Origin: SIG603 sp964369225
Lineage (GTDB): Bacteria; Bacillota; Clostridia; Oscillospirales; Acutalibacteraceae
Assembly (NCBI GenBank): GCA_964369225.1
Contig: CAYJER010000007.1
Span: 18,551 to 82,550, forward strand
Direction: 5' to 3'
DNA length: 64,000 bases
Under the pieces are notes generated by a model. It was not told the origin of the DNA, searched no databases, and saw only the letters and a program-made list of their open reading frames with translations. Shown one piece after another: positions 42,636-50,616 of the stretch. How positions within the stretch are numbered: the first letter of the stretch is position 1; each line of letters begins with the position of its first letter. The translations under genes and the position numbers were made by a program.

Positions 42636-44270
42636 TTGATTAAAGGATATGAACTTAAAAATGCAATTATATCCGCATCGAACAATATAATAAACAATAA
42701 AAAGAAAACTGACGACTTGAATATTTTCCCAGTTCCAGATGGCGACACTGGTACAAATATGTCTATGACGATAAATTGTGCTAAAAAGGCATTGAATGAA
42801 CTTGATGACAGCTGTGGAGTAAATGAAGTAGCAGCAGCGGCGGCATCTGCCATGCTAAGAGGAGCTAGAGGAAACTCTGGTGTTATTCTTTCATTGCTTT
42901 TTAGAGGTTTTTCTGTAGGGTTAGAGGGCAAAAGTGAGGCTAACGGAAAAGATTTAGCAAAAGCGTTAAGCATTGGTGTAGAGGCAGCTTATAACGCTGT
43001 TATGAAGCCAACAGAGGGTACAATTCTTACAGTTTCAAGATTAGGTGCAGAAATTGGTGTTTCTGCCTCTGAAATTGACAGTAGCACAGTTTTTGTTCTT
43101 TCTGCAATATGCGAGGGCGCACAAAAGGCTTTAGATCAAACCCCTGAATTGTTGCCTGTTCTTAAAAAGGCAGGAGTAGTAGATGCAGGCGGATTTGGAT
43201 TTGTTCTAATATTAACAGGAATGCTAAGCTATTTAAAGCATGGCGAGTTTATAGACGTTAAAGAGCAAGAGGAGCAAAGTGGCTATGAAGACACATTTGC
43301 TAGTGCAGCTGCTGAATATGACGGCGAAATCACATTTACCTATTGCACAGAGTTTATAGTAACAAGAGACTCTAATTGTGAGAAGAAACCTATAGAACTA
43401 AGAACTTTTATAGAGACTTTGGGAGACAGTGTTGTTGTTGTAGATGACGATGAAATAATCAAGGTTCATGTACATACAGATAACCCTGGTTTAGCGTTAC
43501 AATCTGGGTTAGAGCATGGGTCTTTATTAACTGTAAAAATAGAAAATATGCGTGAGCAACACGAAAAATTAGGTGGAAAAGCAAAACTTAAGCCTGTAGA
43601 GCCTACAGAGGAATACGGTTTTGTGGCAGTTTCAGCAGGAGCTGGTTTAGCTGAATTATTCACAGATTTAGGATGTAGCAACATTGTAAGCGGTGGGCAA
43701 ACTATGAATCCTAGTGCAGAAGATTTAGTGGCGGCAATTCTTGCTACACCGGCTAAAAATGTATTTGTGTTGCCAAACAATAAGAATATAATTATGGCGG
43801 CGTTGCAGGCTGTTCCAATGGTTACAGACAGAAGAGTAATTGTAATTCAAACTAAGACTATACCACAAGGTGTTACTGCAATGTTAAGCTTTGACCCTGA
43901 TAAAAATATTGAAGAAAATCAAGTTCAAATGACAGAGGCTTTAGCAACAGTTGGAACAGGCCTTGTAACATTTGCCGCAAGAAATTCAGAATACGGCGGA
44001 CACAAGATAAAAGAGGGCGATATTTTAGGCTTAGTAAACGGCAAAATGCAGTTTATAGAGAAAACAGCCATGTCAGCTTGTTCAAAAGTAACAAAGACAT
44101 TGCTAGATAAAAATGCGTCATTCGTTACAATTTTTTATGGTGAAGAGGTTAGCGACGAGCAAGCACAAGAGACATACAATAAAGTGAAGTCAAAATTGCC
44201 TGCAAATGTCGAGCTAAACCTAGTAAACGGTGGGCAACCTATTTATTATTATATAATTTCGGTTGAATAA
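42636..44270 (+). CDS. fakA: DAK2-domain fatty acid kinase subunit FakA
   Basis: The 544-aa protein has the N-terminal DhaL/DAK2 ATP-binding domain (NIFPVPDGDTGTNMSMTI, MLRGARGNSGVILSLLF, KPTEGTILTVSR, DAGGFGFVLILTGML), the FakA middle domain (YCTEFIVTRD, VHVHTDNPG) and a C-terminal DegV-like part (GGQTMNPSAEDLVAAI, LPNNKNIIMAA). FakA phosphorylates fatty acids held by a FakB partner for phospholipid synthesis; no fakB lies in the window. I take the TTG at 42636 (MIKGYELKNA), ten bases after AAAGGA; GTG at 42627 is too close to that site. Confidence 0.93.
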   Translation: MIKGYELKNAIISASNNIINNKKKTDDLNIFPVPDGDTGTNMSMTINCAKKALNELDDSCGVNEVAAAAASAMLRGARGNSGVILSLLFRGFSVGLEGKSEANGKDLAKALSIGVEAAYNAVMKPTEGTILTVSRLGAEIGVSASEIDSSTVFVLSAICEGAQKALDQTPELLPVLKKAGVVDAGGFGFVLILTGMLSYLKHGEFIDVKEQEEQSGYEDTFASAAAEYDGEITFTYCTEFIVTRDSNCEKKPIELRTFIETLGDSVVVVDDDEIIKVHVHTDNPGLALQSGLEHGSLLTVKIENMREQHEKLGGKAKLKPVEPTEEYGFVAVSAGAGLAELFTDLGCSNIVSGGQTMNPSAEDLVAAILATPAKNVFVLPNNKNIIMAALQAVPMVTDRRVIVIQTKTIPQGVTAMLSFDPDKNIEENQVQMTEALATVGTGLVTFAARNSEYGGHKIKEGDILGLVNGKMQFIEKTAMSACSKVTKTLLDKNASFVTIFYGEEVSDEQAQETYNKVKSKLPANVELNLVNGGQPIYYYIISVE

Positions 44271-44276
44271 AAAACA

Positions 44277-44355
44277 TTTAGAATTTAGTGAAGAGTGAAA
44301 AATGAATAGTGAAAAGTTTATGTGAAAATCCTTGCGGATTTTTAATTAAAAGCTT
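44277..44355. repeat. AT-rich dispersed repeat
   Basis: TTAGTGAAGAGTGAAAAATGAATAGTGAA... TGTGAAAATCCTTGCGGATTTTTAATTAAA. Relatives occur at 30183-30250, 34544-34640 and, inverted, at about 63770-63850. There is a small internal hairpin AAATCC-ttgc-GGATTT. Confidence 0.65.
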
Positions 44356-44415
44356 TTTAAATAAAATTCTTTATGGATTAAAAATAAATTTGCTATAAAT
44401 CAAAAATACTGTTCC

Positions 44416-44461
44416 TAAAAAAACACCTCCAAAACTAGTTTAAAAGTTTTGGAGGTGTTAA
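44416..44461. terminator. Bidirectional terminator between fakA and a flavodoxin-like gene
   Basis: AACACCTCCAAAAC and GTTTTGGAGGTGTT form a perfect 14-bp stem around a 10-base loop, with A residues before it that make the T tract on the minus strand. It ends the convergent minus-strand gene and possibly fakA. Confidence 0.85.
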
Positions 44462-44463
44462 TT

Positions 44464-44883
44464 TTAGTATTTTGCTGCTATGTCTTTTGCCCAGTTTACG
44501 GCTTTTTCTATGTCGTCAGCGGTTGGTTTGCCTTTGCTAAACAACGATGACTTAACATTGATACACAAGGTTTCGCCAAATTGTTGCACTTTGTTTTTGT
44601 TGATAAGTTCTACAGCCTTTTCTATACCCTCTGATGAACCTGTGCTGTTTATAACATAAAAAGCAACACCTTTAGTTCTTATAGGGTAAAGCTCTTTGCA
44701 GAAATCAGCAACAACGCTTGGTAGTTTACCTTTCATCTCGATTCCGATAAACACAACCTTTTCGCCATCACATGGGTAAGCTGGTGGCATTTTGTCGCAA
44801 ACACACTGCATTTGTGTGCCGATTGCCGCCGCTATCGGCTGTGCTACACCGCTCTTTGAATAATGGAATGATTTTGTTTTCAT
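44464..44883 (-). CDS. Flavodoxin-like protein
   Basis: The 139-aa protein has a flavodoxin-type start: MKTKSFHYSKSGVAQPIAAA, where YSKSGVA stands for the FMN phosphate loop YSxTGNT. Strands KVVFIGIEM and GVAFYVINSTG follow. The loop is weaker than in true flavodoxins (SGVA instead of TGNT), so FMN binding is uncertain. The ATG at 44883 has a GAGGAGG site; an upstream in-frame ATG at 44916 is not needed. Two CxxxC-like Cys lie in QCVCDKMPPAYPC. Confidence 0.75.
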   Translation of the reverse strand: MKTKSFHYSKSGVAQPIAAAIGTQMQCVCDKMPPAYPCDGEKVVFIGIEMKGKLPSVVADFCKELYPIRTKGVAFYVINSTGSSEGIEKAVELINKNKVQQFGETLCINVKSSLFSKGKPTADDIEKAVNWAKDIAAKY

Positions 44884-45070
44884 AATATACCTCCTCAAAA
44901 TTAACTTATATTCCAAATTATAACAAAATATTTAATAAATTGTGTTATAATTTTGTAAACAAAATGTGAATAACGAAAAAATGTTGGGGATACTATTTAT
45001 TTGTTACAAAAATAACTTTACGAAATTGCATAATTATTGGTTATAATCTGCATAATTTTACAAAATTGGT

Positions 45071-45099
45071 TTGACTTTACAATATTTTTGTAATATAAT
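45071..45099 (+). promoter_or_regulatory. Probable V-ATPase operon promoter with a palindromic spacer
   Basis: -35 TTGACT (45071-45076) and -10 TATAAT (45094-45099), 17 bases apart. The spacer itself is an inverted repeat TTACAA-tattt-TTGTAA, an operator-like symmetry. Upstream, TGCATAAT is directly repeated at about 45027 and 45048. The mRNA leader of about 260 bases would carry a REPIN. Confidence 0.6.
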
Positions 45100-45104
45100 T
45101 AAAT

Positions 45105-45310
45105 TTGGTACTTTATGACTAAAGGTGAATTGTGAAGGACTATTATAATCATTTTAAATGCTTGATTGTAGGGGCGACCTGTGGTCGTCATAAAATTAGC
45201 AATTAGTGCTAAAACCTAGGACGACCACAGGTCGCCCCTACAATAATTCAACAAATTTAGTTTTATACCTACAAAAATTTTCACTATTAGTCATTAGATT
45301 TTTGCCACAA
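45105..45310. repeat. MITE-like element interrupted by a REPIN
   Basis: The outer parts GACTAAAGGTGAATTGTGAAG (45117) and TTTTCACTATTAGTCATTAG (about 45278) are imperfect inverted repeats, matching those at 48264-48390. Inside is a complete REPIN (45167-45242) with arms GGGCGACC-tgt-GGTCGTC. No gene is visible in 44884-45359. Confidence 0.7.
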
Positions 45311-45359
45311 GTACATTTTGTGCTTGGTCTTACTTTATCTAAGGAAAGGAGAGTTTTTT

Positions 45360-45671
45360 TTGGCAAATGAAATTATCAAAGACATAAAAAATGCCGAGAA
45401 TAATGCTAAAAAAATTATTCAGTCAGCCGAGGAAGAAAGCGAAAAAATAATCGCTACGGCTAAGGCGCAAAAAGAAACAAGTCTTAAAAATTTAGCAGAA
45501 GAACTAAGTCTTCAAAAGCAACAGTTAATTAATTCAGCAGAAAAAAAGGCTGAGGAAGTTAAACTTAAGAACAAAAAAGATTTAGAGAAAAAACTAGCTA
45601 ATATGGAGAGCGCTTGTAATCTCAAAAAAAATGATGCAATAGAGACTATTATCGAAACTGTTCTCGCATAA
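45360..45671 (+). CDS. V-type ATPase peripheral-stalk subunit (G/H type)
   Basis: The 103-aa protein, starting at TTG after GGAAAGGAGAG, is almost entirely a Lys/Glu/Ala-rich coiled coil (NEIIKDIKNAENNAKKIIQS onward). In the Enterococcus hirae operon order F-I-K-E-C-G-A-B-D, this small stalk protein is the first gene (NtpF). It would pair with subunit E to form the peripheral stalk. Sequence identity in this family is low, so the call rests on position and coiled-coil character. Confidence 0.8.
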   Translation: MANEIIKDIKNAENNAKKIIQSAEEESEKIIATAKAQKETSLKNLAEELSLQKQQLINSAEKKAEEVKLKNKKDLEKKLANMESACNLKKNDAIETIIETVLA

Positions 45672-45730
45672 AGGCAGCTTAGAGAAAAGGAAAGGGTTAT
45701 TACCGTTTTAGGTAATATATGGTGATTGAT

Positions 45731-47749
45731 ATGGCAGTATTGCCCATGCAAAAAATTGAAATATATGGGCTAAATCGTAATCGTAAACAAATTCTTGAGT
45801 ATTTACAAAGAGTAGGCTGTGTAGAGATTGAAACCTTGACCCAAAAAGACGACGAGGTTTTTTATAATGAAGATATCTCGACACCTAAATTAAAGTTTGA
45901 GAATGCTCAAAAAAGTCTTGTGCAGGCTGTAGAAATACTGAATGCCATTAAGGCTCCCGAGACTTCAATGTTCGCAATGTTCGAGGGCAGAAAAGTAATC
46001 TCTGAAAAAAAATATAGAGAGATTGAGACAAGTGCCTGTGAAACAGTAAAAATTGCTAAAGATATTGTGCTAATAAACAAAAAAATAGCAGATATCAAGG
46101 CAGACATTGCAAGAAATGAGGCATCTATAGAGTCTATAACTCCGTGGAAAGACCTTGACATTGGAATGAGGGCGAAAGAAACAGAACACACGGCAGTATT
46201 TATAGGAACGCTTCCTGTTCTTTACGACGAGCAAAAGTTAAAGCTTGCTTTGGCTGAAGAGCTTAAGAGTGTGGATAAATACGAGCTTGAAATAGTTGGA
46301 GTTAATGCCAGCCAGACATGTGTATTTGTGGTATGCCATAAAAAGGTGTGTCATGAGGTGGAAAACGCACTTAGGAATTTAGGATTTAGTTATCCTGCGG
46401 TTCTTAGCAAAAAGCCACCTAAAGAGCGAATAGAAGAATTAAATTCAAGAATTAAGGCATCTCAAGCAGAGCTTGTAGACTTAGAAAAAAGTTTAGATGA
46501 ATTAGTTCCTCAAAGAGAAAATCTACTATATTGCCATGACTACTATGAAATAAGGCTTGAAAGATACGAAAATTTAGCGAAAATCCTTAAAAGTAGCAAT
46601 ACATTTGCTATTAAAGGATATATCACTGCAAAAGACAGTGACAAGGTAAAGAAACATGTTGAGGCAAAGTTTGTCTCACAAGTTGAGATTACTGAACCTA
46701 ACGAAAAAGATGATGTACCAGTAAAACTTAAAAATAATGGTTTCGCAGCTCCTGTTGAGGGAATAATCGAGAGTTATTCACTTCCGGGTAAAGGCGAAAT
46801 TGACCCAGCTCCAATTTTGGCTATATTCTATTATGTGTTGTTTGGACTTATGTTCTCTGACGCTGGCTATGGACTGCTTATGATTTTGGGCTGTGGATAC
46901 GCACTATCAAAATATAAAAACATGAACGAGGGTCTTAAGAACTCTGTAAAAATGTTCCTTTATTGTGGAATTTCAACAGCGTTTTGGGGATTAATGTTCG
47001 GAAGTTTCTTCGGAGATTTCATAGATGTACTAGGCAGTACATTCTTTAACGCAGAGTGGAGCACACCTTGTCTATGGTACAACCCAATAGATGGACCTAT
47101 GACACTTTTAATGCTTTCATTATTATTCGGTGTAATTCATTTGTTTACAGGTCTTGGAATAAAGTTTTATCTTTTATGCAAGGCAGGACATGTAAAAGAT
47201 GCTATTTTTGACGTTGGCTTTTGGTATTTATTAGTTGGCGGAGGAATTTTATACTTTATGTCTATGCAAATGTTTGCAGATATCTCTGGCTTAGGCTTTG
47301 TACTTCCACCAATAGTTGCAACAATTTCTTCTGTTATGGCTGGAGTTGGAGCATTAGGTATTATAGCTACAGCCGGCAGAAGCTCAAAGTCAGCCGCTGT
47401 AAAAGTTATGAAAGGTCTTTACGGACTATACGGTGCTACAAGTTATTTAAGTGATATACTTTCTTATTCAAGACTTTTAGCATTAGGTTTAGCAACAGGA
47501 GTTATCGCCACTGTATTTAACCAAATTGCCTCAATGGGCGGAAATAATGTGGTAGGCGTTATACTATTTATATTCGTGTTCCTAGTTGGACATGCACTAA
47601 ACTTTGGACTAAATGTGCTAGGCGCATATGTTCACTCAAACAGACTAGAATATGTCGAGTTCTTCGGCAAATTTTATGAAGGTGGGGGAAGAAAATTCAA
47701 CCCATTTAAAGAAAACACAAAATATTTTAATGTATCGGAGGAAAATTAA
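45731..47749 (+). CDS. ntpI: V-type ATPase subunit I (membrane stator, a-subunit)
   Basis: The 672-aa protein has a cytoplasmic N-terminal half with coiled coils (residues 1-340; MAVLPMQKIEIYGLNRNRKQ at the start) and a C-terminal half with seven or eight transmembrane helices (from about 370). It provides the ion half-channels. Seen: LFGLMFSDAGYGL, FWGLMFGSFFGD, YSRLLALGLATGVIA with the essential Arg, and GHALNFGLNVLGAYVHSNRLEYVEFF. I choose the ATG at 45731 because family members start MA-x-V/L-P-M; the in-frame ATG at 45719 adds four residues. Confidence 0.94.
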   Translation: MAVLPMQKIEIYGLNRNRKQILEYLQRVGCVEIETLTQKDDEVFYNEDISTPKLKFENAQKSLVQAVEILNAIKAPETSMFAMFEGRKVISEKKYREIETSACETVKIAKDIVLINKKIADIKADIARNEASIESITPWKDLDIGMRAKETEHTAVFIGTLPVLYDEQKLKLALAEELKSVDKYELEIVGVNASQTCVFVVCHKKVCHEVENALRNLGFSYPAVLSKKPPKERIEELNSRIKASQAELVDLEKSLDELVPQRENLLYCHDYYEIRLERYENLAKILKSSNTFAIKGYITAKDSDKVKKHVEAKFVSQVEITEPNEKDDVPVKLKNNGFAAPVEGIIESYSLPGKGEIDPAPILAIFYYVLFGLMFSDAGYGLLMILGCGYALSKYKNMNEGLKNSVKMFLYCGISTAFWGLMFGSFFGDFIDVLGSTFFNAEWSTPCLWYNPIDGPMTLLMLSLLFGVIHLFTGLGIKFYLLCKAGHVKDAIFDVGFWYLLVGGGILYFMSMQMFADISGLGFVLPPIVATISSVMAGVGALGIIATAGRSSKSAAVKVMKGLYGLYGATSYLSDILSYSRLLALGLATGVIATVFNQIASMGGNNVVGVILFIFVFLVGHALNFGLNVLGAYVHSNRLEYVEFFGKFYEGGGRKFNPFKENTKYFNVSEEN

Positions 47750-47750
47750 C

Positions 47751-48242
47751 ATGGAAATTTTAGCAACATTAGGTTTACCAATCGCACTAGTAGGTGCAGC
47801 ACTAGCAGTTTTAATGGCAGGTATAGGTTCAGCGATAGGCGTTGGAATGACAGGCGAGGCAACAGCAGGAATAGTTACAGAAAATCCATCACTTTTCGGT
47901 AAGGCACTTGTTCTTCAACTTCTACCTGGTACTCAAGGTATTTACGGTTTCGTTATTGCAATCATGATGCTTATGCAAATTGGTGTTATGGGCGGTAGCT
48001 CAGATATCAGCGTTGCAAAAGGTATTTTATATTTCGCAGCTTGCTTACCAATAGCTTTCGCAGGTTTACATTCAGCAAAAATGCAAGCTAAAGCAACAGT
48101 TGCTTGTATCAGCCTATACGCAAAAAGACCAGAGCAATTCTCAAAGGCTCTTATCATGCCTATCATGGTTGAGACATATGCAATTTTATCATTCCTAATT
48201 TCACTTCTAGCTGTTATCAGCGTAGGCGGACTAAATATCTAA
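47751..48242 (+). CDS. ntpK: V-type ATPase subunit K (ion-translocating ring), Na+ type residues
   Basis: The 163-aa proteolipid has four transmembrane helices in two related hairpins. The ion-binding Glu is E141 (MVETYAIL). L58, T61, Q62 (LLPGTQG) and Q112 match the remaining Na+ ligands of E. hirae NtpK (L61, T64, Q65, Q110, E139). The first hairpin has Gln instead of the carboxylate, as in other V-type K subunits. I infer Na+ translocation. The ATG at 47751 follows CGGAGG and a 1-bp gap from ntpI. Confidence 0.94.
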   Translation: MEILATLGLPIALVGAALAVLMAGIGSAIGVGMTGEATAGIVTENPSLFGKALVLQLLPGTQGIYGFVIAIMMLMQIGVMGGSSDISVAKGILYFAACLPIAFAGLHSAKMQAKATVACISLYAKRPEQFSKALIMPIMVETYAILSFLISLLAVISVGGLNI

Positions 48243-48420
48243 TAGCCACGTGAAAAACACGTGGAACTAAAGACTAAAAATGAATGGTGAATGACTATTT
48301 TTTGATTAACTTTGTAATGATTGGATATTTTAAAAGGTATTAACATATTGTTTTAGCCGAATATCTCAAAAGTCTTTCACTATTAGTCATTAGCTATTAG
48401 TCACAAGTGTGTTTAGCACT
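48243..48420. repeat. MITE-like element between ntpK and ntpE
   Basis: The 209-bp gap starts with CCACGTG-aaaaa-CACGTGG, a perfect hairpin one base after the ntpK stop region. It continues with AGACTAAAAATGAATGGTGAA and ends with TTTCACTATTAGTCATTAG, imperfect terminal inverted repeats of the same family as 45105-45310. It interrupts an otherwise tight operon and could reduce or delay expression of the downstream genes. Confidence 0.65.
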
Positions 48421-48451
48421 TGTATATATCTAATTTAAAGGAGACCTAACT

Positions 48452-49015
48452 ATGTCGGGTTTAGAAAAAATACTTGCAGAAATAGAAAATGATGCCAAGG
48501 AAGTCGCCCGCTATAAAGTAGAAAAAGCACAACAAACAGCCGATGAAATTTCAAAGGAAGCTAACGCAGAGATTAGTCAAATTAAGGCGGATGCCACAAA
48601 AGAAAACGAGACTATGACTGCCGATATCTTAAATAGAGCAAAATCAAGCTCTGAATTTGAGACAAGAAAGGCTATTCTTGCTAAAAAGCAAGAGTTAATC
48701 TCAAAAGTAATTGAAGAGAGCAAGCAAAGTCTTGACACTCAAAAATATTTTGAGGTGCTTTTAAAACTTGCTAAAAAATATGGTGGCACTGAAAAGGCTA
48801 GCATGGCATTAAATAAAAATGATTTAGACAGACTACCAAAAACTTTTGCGAAAGAACTACCAAAGAATATAGTTATTTCAAAAGAGTCTGCAAACATAAA
48901 GAATGGTTTTCTTCTTATTTATGACGGAATAGACATTAACTGTAGTTTTGATGCACTCTTTGCAGAGAAAATGGAAGAGCTTCAAGATAAAGCAGCATCT
49001 ATTTTGTTTAAGTAA
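48452..49015 (+). CDS. ntpE: V-type ATPase subunit E (peripheral stalk)
   Basis: The 187-aa protein has a long N-terminal helix (1-110; KVEKAQQTADEISKEANAEI) and a C-terminal alpha/beta head (GFLLIYDGIDINCSFDALFA), the usual E-subunit design; the head binds subunit B. The start MSGLEKILAEIENDA follows AAAGGAGACC. Confidence 0.92.
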   Translation: MSGLEKILAEIENDAKEVARYKVEKAQQTADEISKEANAEISQIKADATKENETMTADILNRAKSSSEFETRKAILAKKQELISKVIEESKQSLDTQKYFEVLLKLAKKYGGTEKASMALNKNDLDRLPKTFAKELPKNIVISKESANIKNGFLLIYDGIDINCSFDALFAEKMEELQDKAASILFK

Positions 49016-49027
49016 GGGGGGATATGT

Positions 49028-49987
49028 GTGAGCGAACAATATATTTACCAAGTGGCTAGAGTAAGATGCCGTGAACTTAGTTTGCTAACAAAGCAAGATA
49101 TAGACGCAGTTCTTGCCACTAAAGATTATAACTCAAGCCTTAGATATCTTTTTGACAAGGGTCTAGGCACAGGCACAGAGACTACAATTGAGGCAGTCTT
49201 GCAAGAGGAAAACCGAAAACTTTGGGACTTTATAGACGAGCTTTTAAAGGATAAATCTGCTTTTAAGGTGCTTATGTTGCCAGCCGATTATAATAATTTA
49301 AAGGCTGCAATTAAATCTTCGGTTTCAAAGCAAGCACACAGCTCAATTTATAAAGATGGTGGAACAATTGAAGCCACAATTATAGAAGAAGCTATTAAGC
49401 TTAATGATTTCTCAAAACTGCCTAAAGAGATGCAAACTTGCGCAACTAAGGCATACAAAGACTTTTTGCAAAGTCGTGACGGACAATTATGTGATATTTT
49501 TATTGATAAATGTTGTCTTGAACATATTTTAGACAGTGCAAAAGATGAAGAGCTTTTAAGAGATTATGCAGATCTTACAGTAACTCTTGCAAACATTAAG
49601 ACAGCAGTTAGATGTAACAAGACAGGCAAAAATCTTGATTTTATTAAGAGTGCTTTAGTTAAAACTGGCTTGATGGATGAAAACGCCCTAGCAGTATCTG
49701 CTACAAAGTCATGGGATGATTTAATGGGATTTTTATCAAACTCTAAGTTTAGTGACAGTGTAGAGAAGCTAAATATTAGTAACTCTGCATTCGAGAAATA
49801 TTGTGACGATAAAGTAATGGATCTTGTAAAAAAACAAAAGGTTAATCCGTTTGGAATAGGCCCAATAGTAGCTTATGTAATCGCAAGACAAACAGAGCTT
49901 AATTCTATTAAAATTATTTTATCTGCAAAGCTTAACGAGCTTGACAGCGAAAGTATTAAGGAAAGATTGAGGGAAATGTATGTATAG
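49028..49987 (+). CDS. ntpC: V-type ATPase subunit C/d (ring adaptor)
   Basis: The 319-aa, all-helical AC39/V_ATPase_C family protein starts at GTG after AAGGGGGG. It has YIYQVARVRCRELSLLTKQD and ends NPFGIGPIVAYVIARQTELN, then IKIILSAKLN and LREMYV. It sits on the K ring and links it to the central stalk. It overlaps the next gene by 8 bases. Confidence 0.92.
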   Translation: MSEQYIYQVARVRCRELSLLTKQDIDAVLATKDYNSSLRYLFDKGLGTGTETTIEAVLQEENRKLWDFIDELLKDKSAFKVLMLPADYNNLKAAIKSSVSKQAHSSIYKDGGTIEATIIEEAIKLNDFSKLPKEMQTCATKAYKDFLQSRDGQLCDIFIDKCCLEHILDSAKDEELLRDYADLTVTLANIKTAVRCNKTGKNLDFIKSALVKTGLMDENALAVSATKSWDDLMGFLSNSKFSDSVEKLNISNSAFEKYCDDKVMDLVKKQKVNPFGIGPIVAYVIARQTELNSIKIILSAKLNELDSESIKERLREMYV

Positions 49988-50300
49988 AATAGCCGTTTTA
50001 GGTGACAGAGACAGCATTTATGGTTTTGCCACTCTAGGCCTCGATATTTTTCCTGTAAGCAATCAGCAAGAGGCTGTCAAACAATTAAAAACTTTAAGCG
50101 ATGGGGCGTATGCCGTTGTTTATATTACAGAGCAAATGGCAAGCCTTTTAGAGAACGAAATTGACTATTTAAGTAAATTTCCATTGCCCGCTATTATTCC
50201 AATTCCGGGTCTTAACGGCAACACAGGCATGGGAATTAAAATGGTTAAAAAGTCTGTAGAAAAAGCCGTCGGTTCAGACATCATATTCGGTAACGAATAG
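49980..50300 (+). CDS. ntpG: V-type ATPase subunit F (central stalk)
   Basis: The 106-aa Rossmann-like protein begins MYRIAVLGDRDSIYGFATLG and has VYITEQMASLLENEI, LPAIIPIPGLNGNTGMGI, the family's core. In the E. hirae naming the F-type stalk protein is NtpG. The TAG stop shares its last base with a dispersed GTCGGG hairpin element. Confidence 0.93.
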   Translation: MYRIAVLGDRDSIYGFATLGLDIFPVSNQQEAVKQLKTLSDGAYAVVYITEQMASLLENEIDYLSKFPLPAIIPIPGLNGNTGMGIKMVKKSVEKAVGSDIIFGNE

Positions 50301-50370
50301 TCGGGAAGCCCCGACAGGCAAGTCGCACACCAAAATAATGCTAAATATTAGCTTTATCGCCTGCGACCGA
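50300..50370 (+). repeat. Stop-codon-associated hairpin element, V-ATPase F copy
   Basis: GTCGGG-aagc-CCCGAC begins with the last base of the stop codon. AGGCAAGTCGCACAC, an AT-rich middle and TTTATCGCCTGCGACC follow. CAGGC and GCCTG can pair to enclose the middle. Confidence 0.75.
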
Positions 50371-50417
50371 CAAACGAATTGAATAGTTTTTTGTTTAAAA
50401 CAAATTATTTAAAATAT

Positions 50418-50500
50418 TGTAGGGGAGGGTCTGAAGTGCCCTCCCGTAACTTGGAGATTTAATCTACTTCTCGGGAGGGCACTTCAGACCCTCCCCTACA
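50418..50500. repeat. REPIN (GGGAGGGTCT arm) before ntpA
   Basis: TGTAGGGGAGGGTCTGAAGTGCC... and its inverted half GGGAGGGCACTTCAGACC...CCCTACA. It lies inside the V-ATPase operon in the 316-bp gap between subunits F and A; no gene is visible there. Confidence 0.8.
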
Positions 50501-50616
50501 AACAAGCATCAAGTTTGATTATATTTCCTACATGAAATTGTGAGTTTTAACGAATTAATTTAAAATCAAAAACCATCGTGGGGTGTCCCACAATTATCAG
50601 TGAAAGGGTGAGTCCA

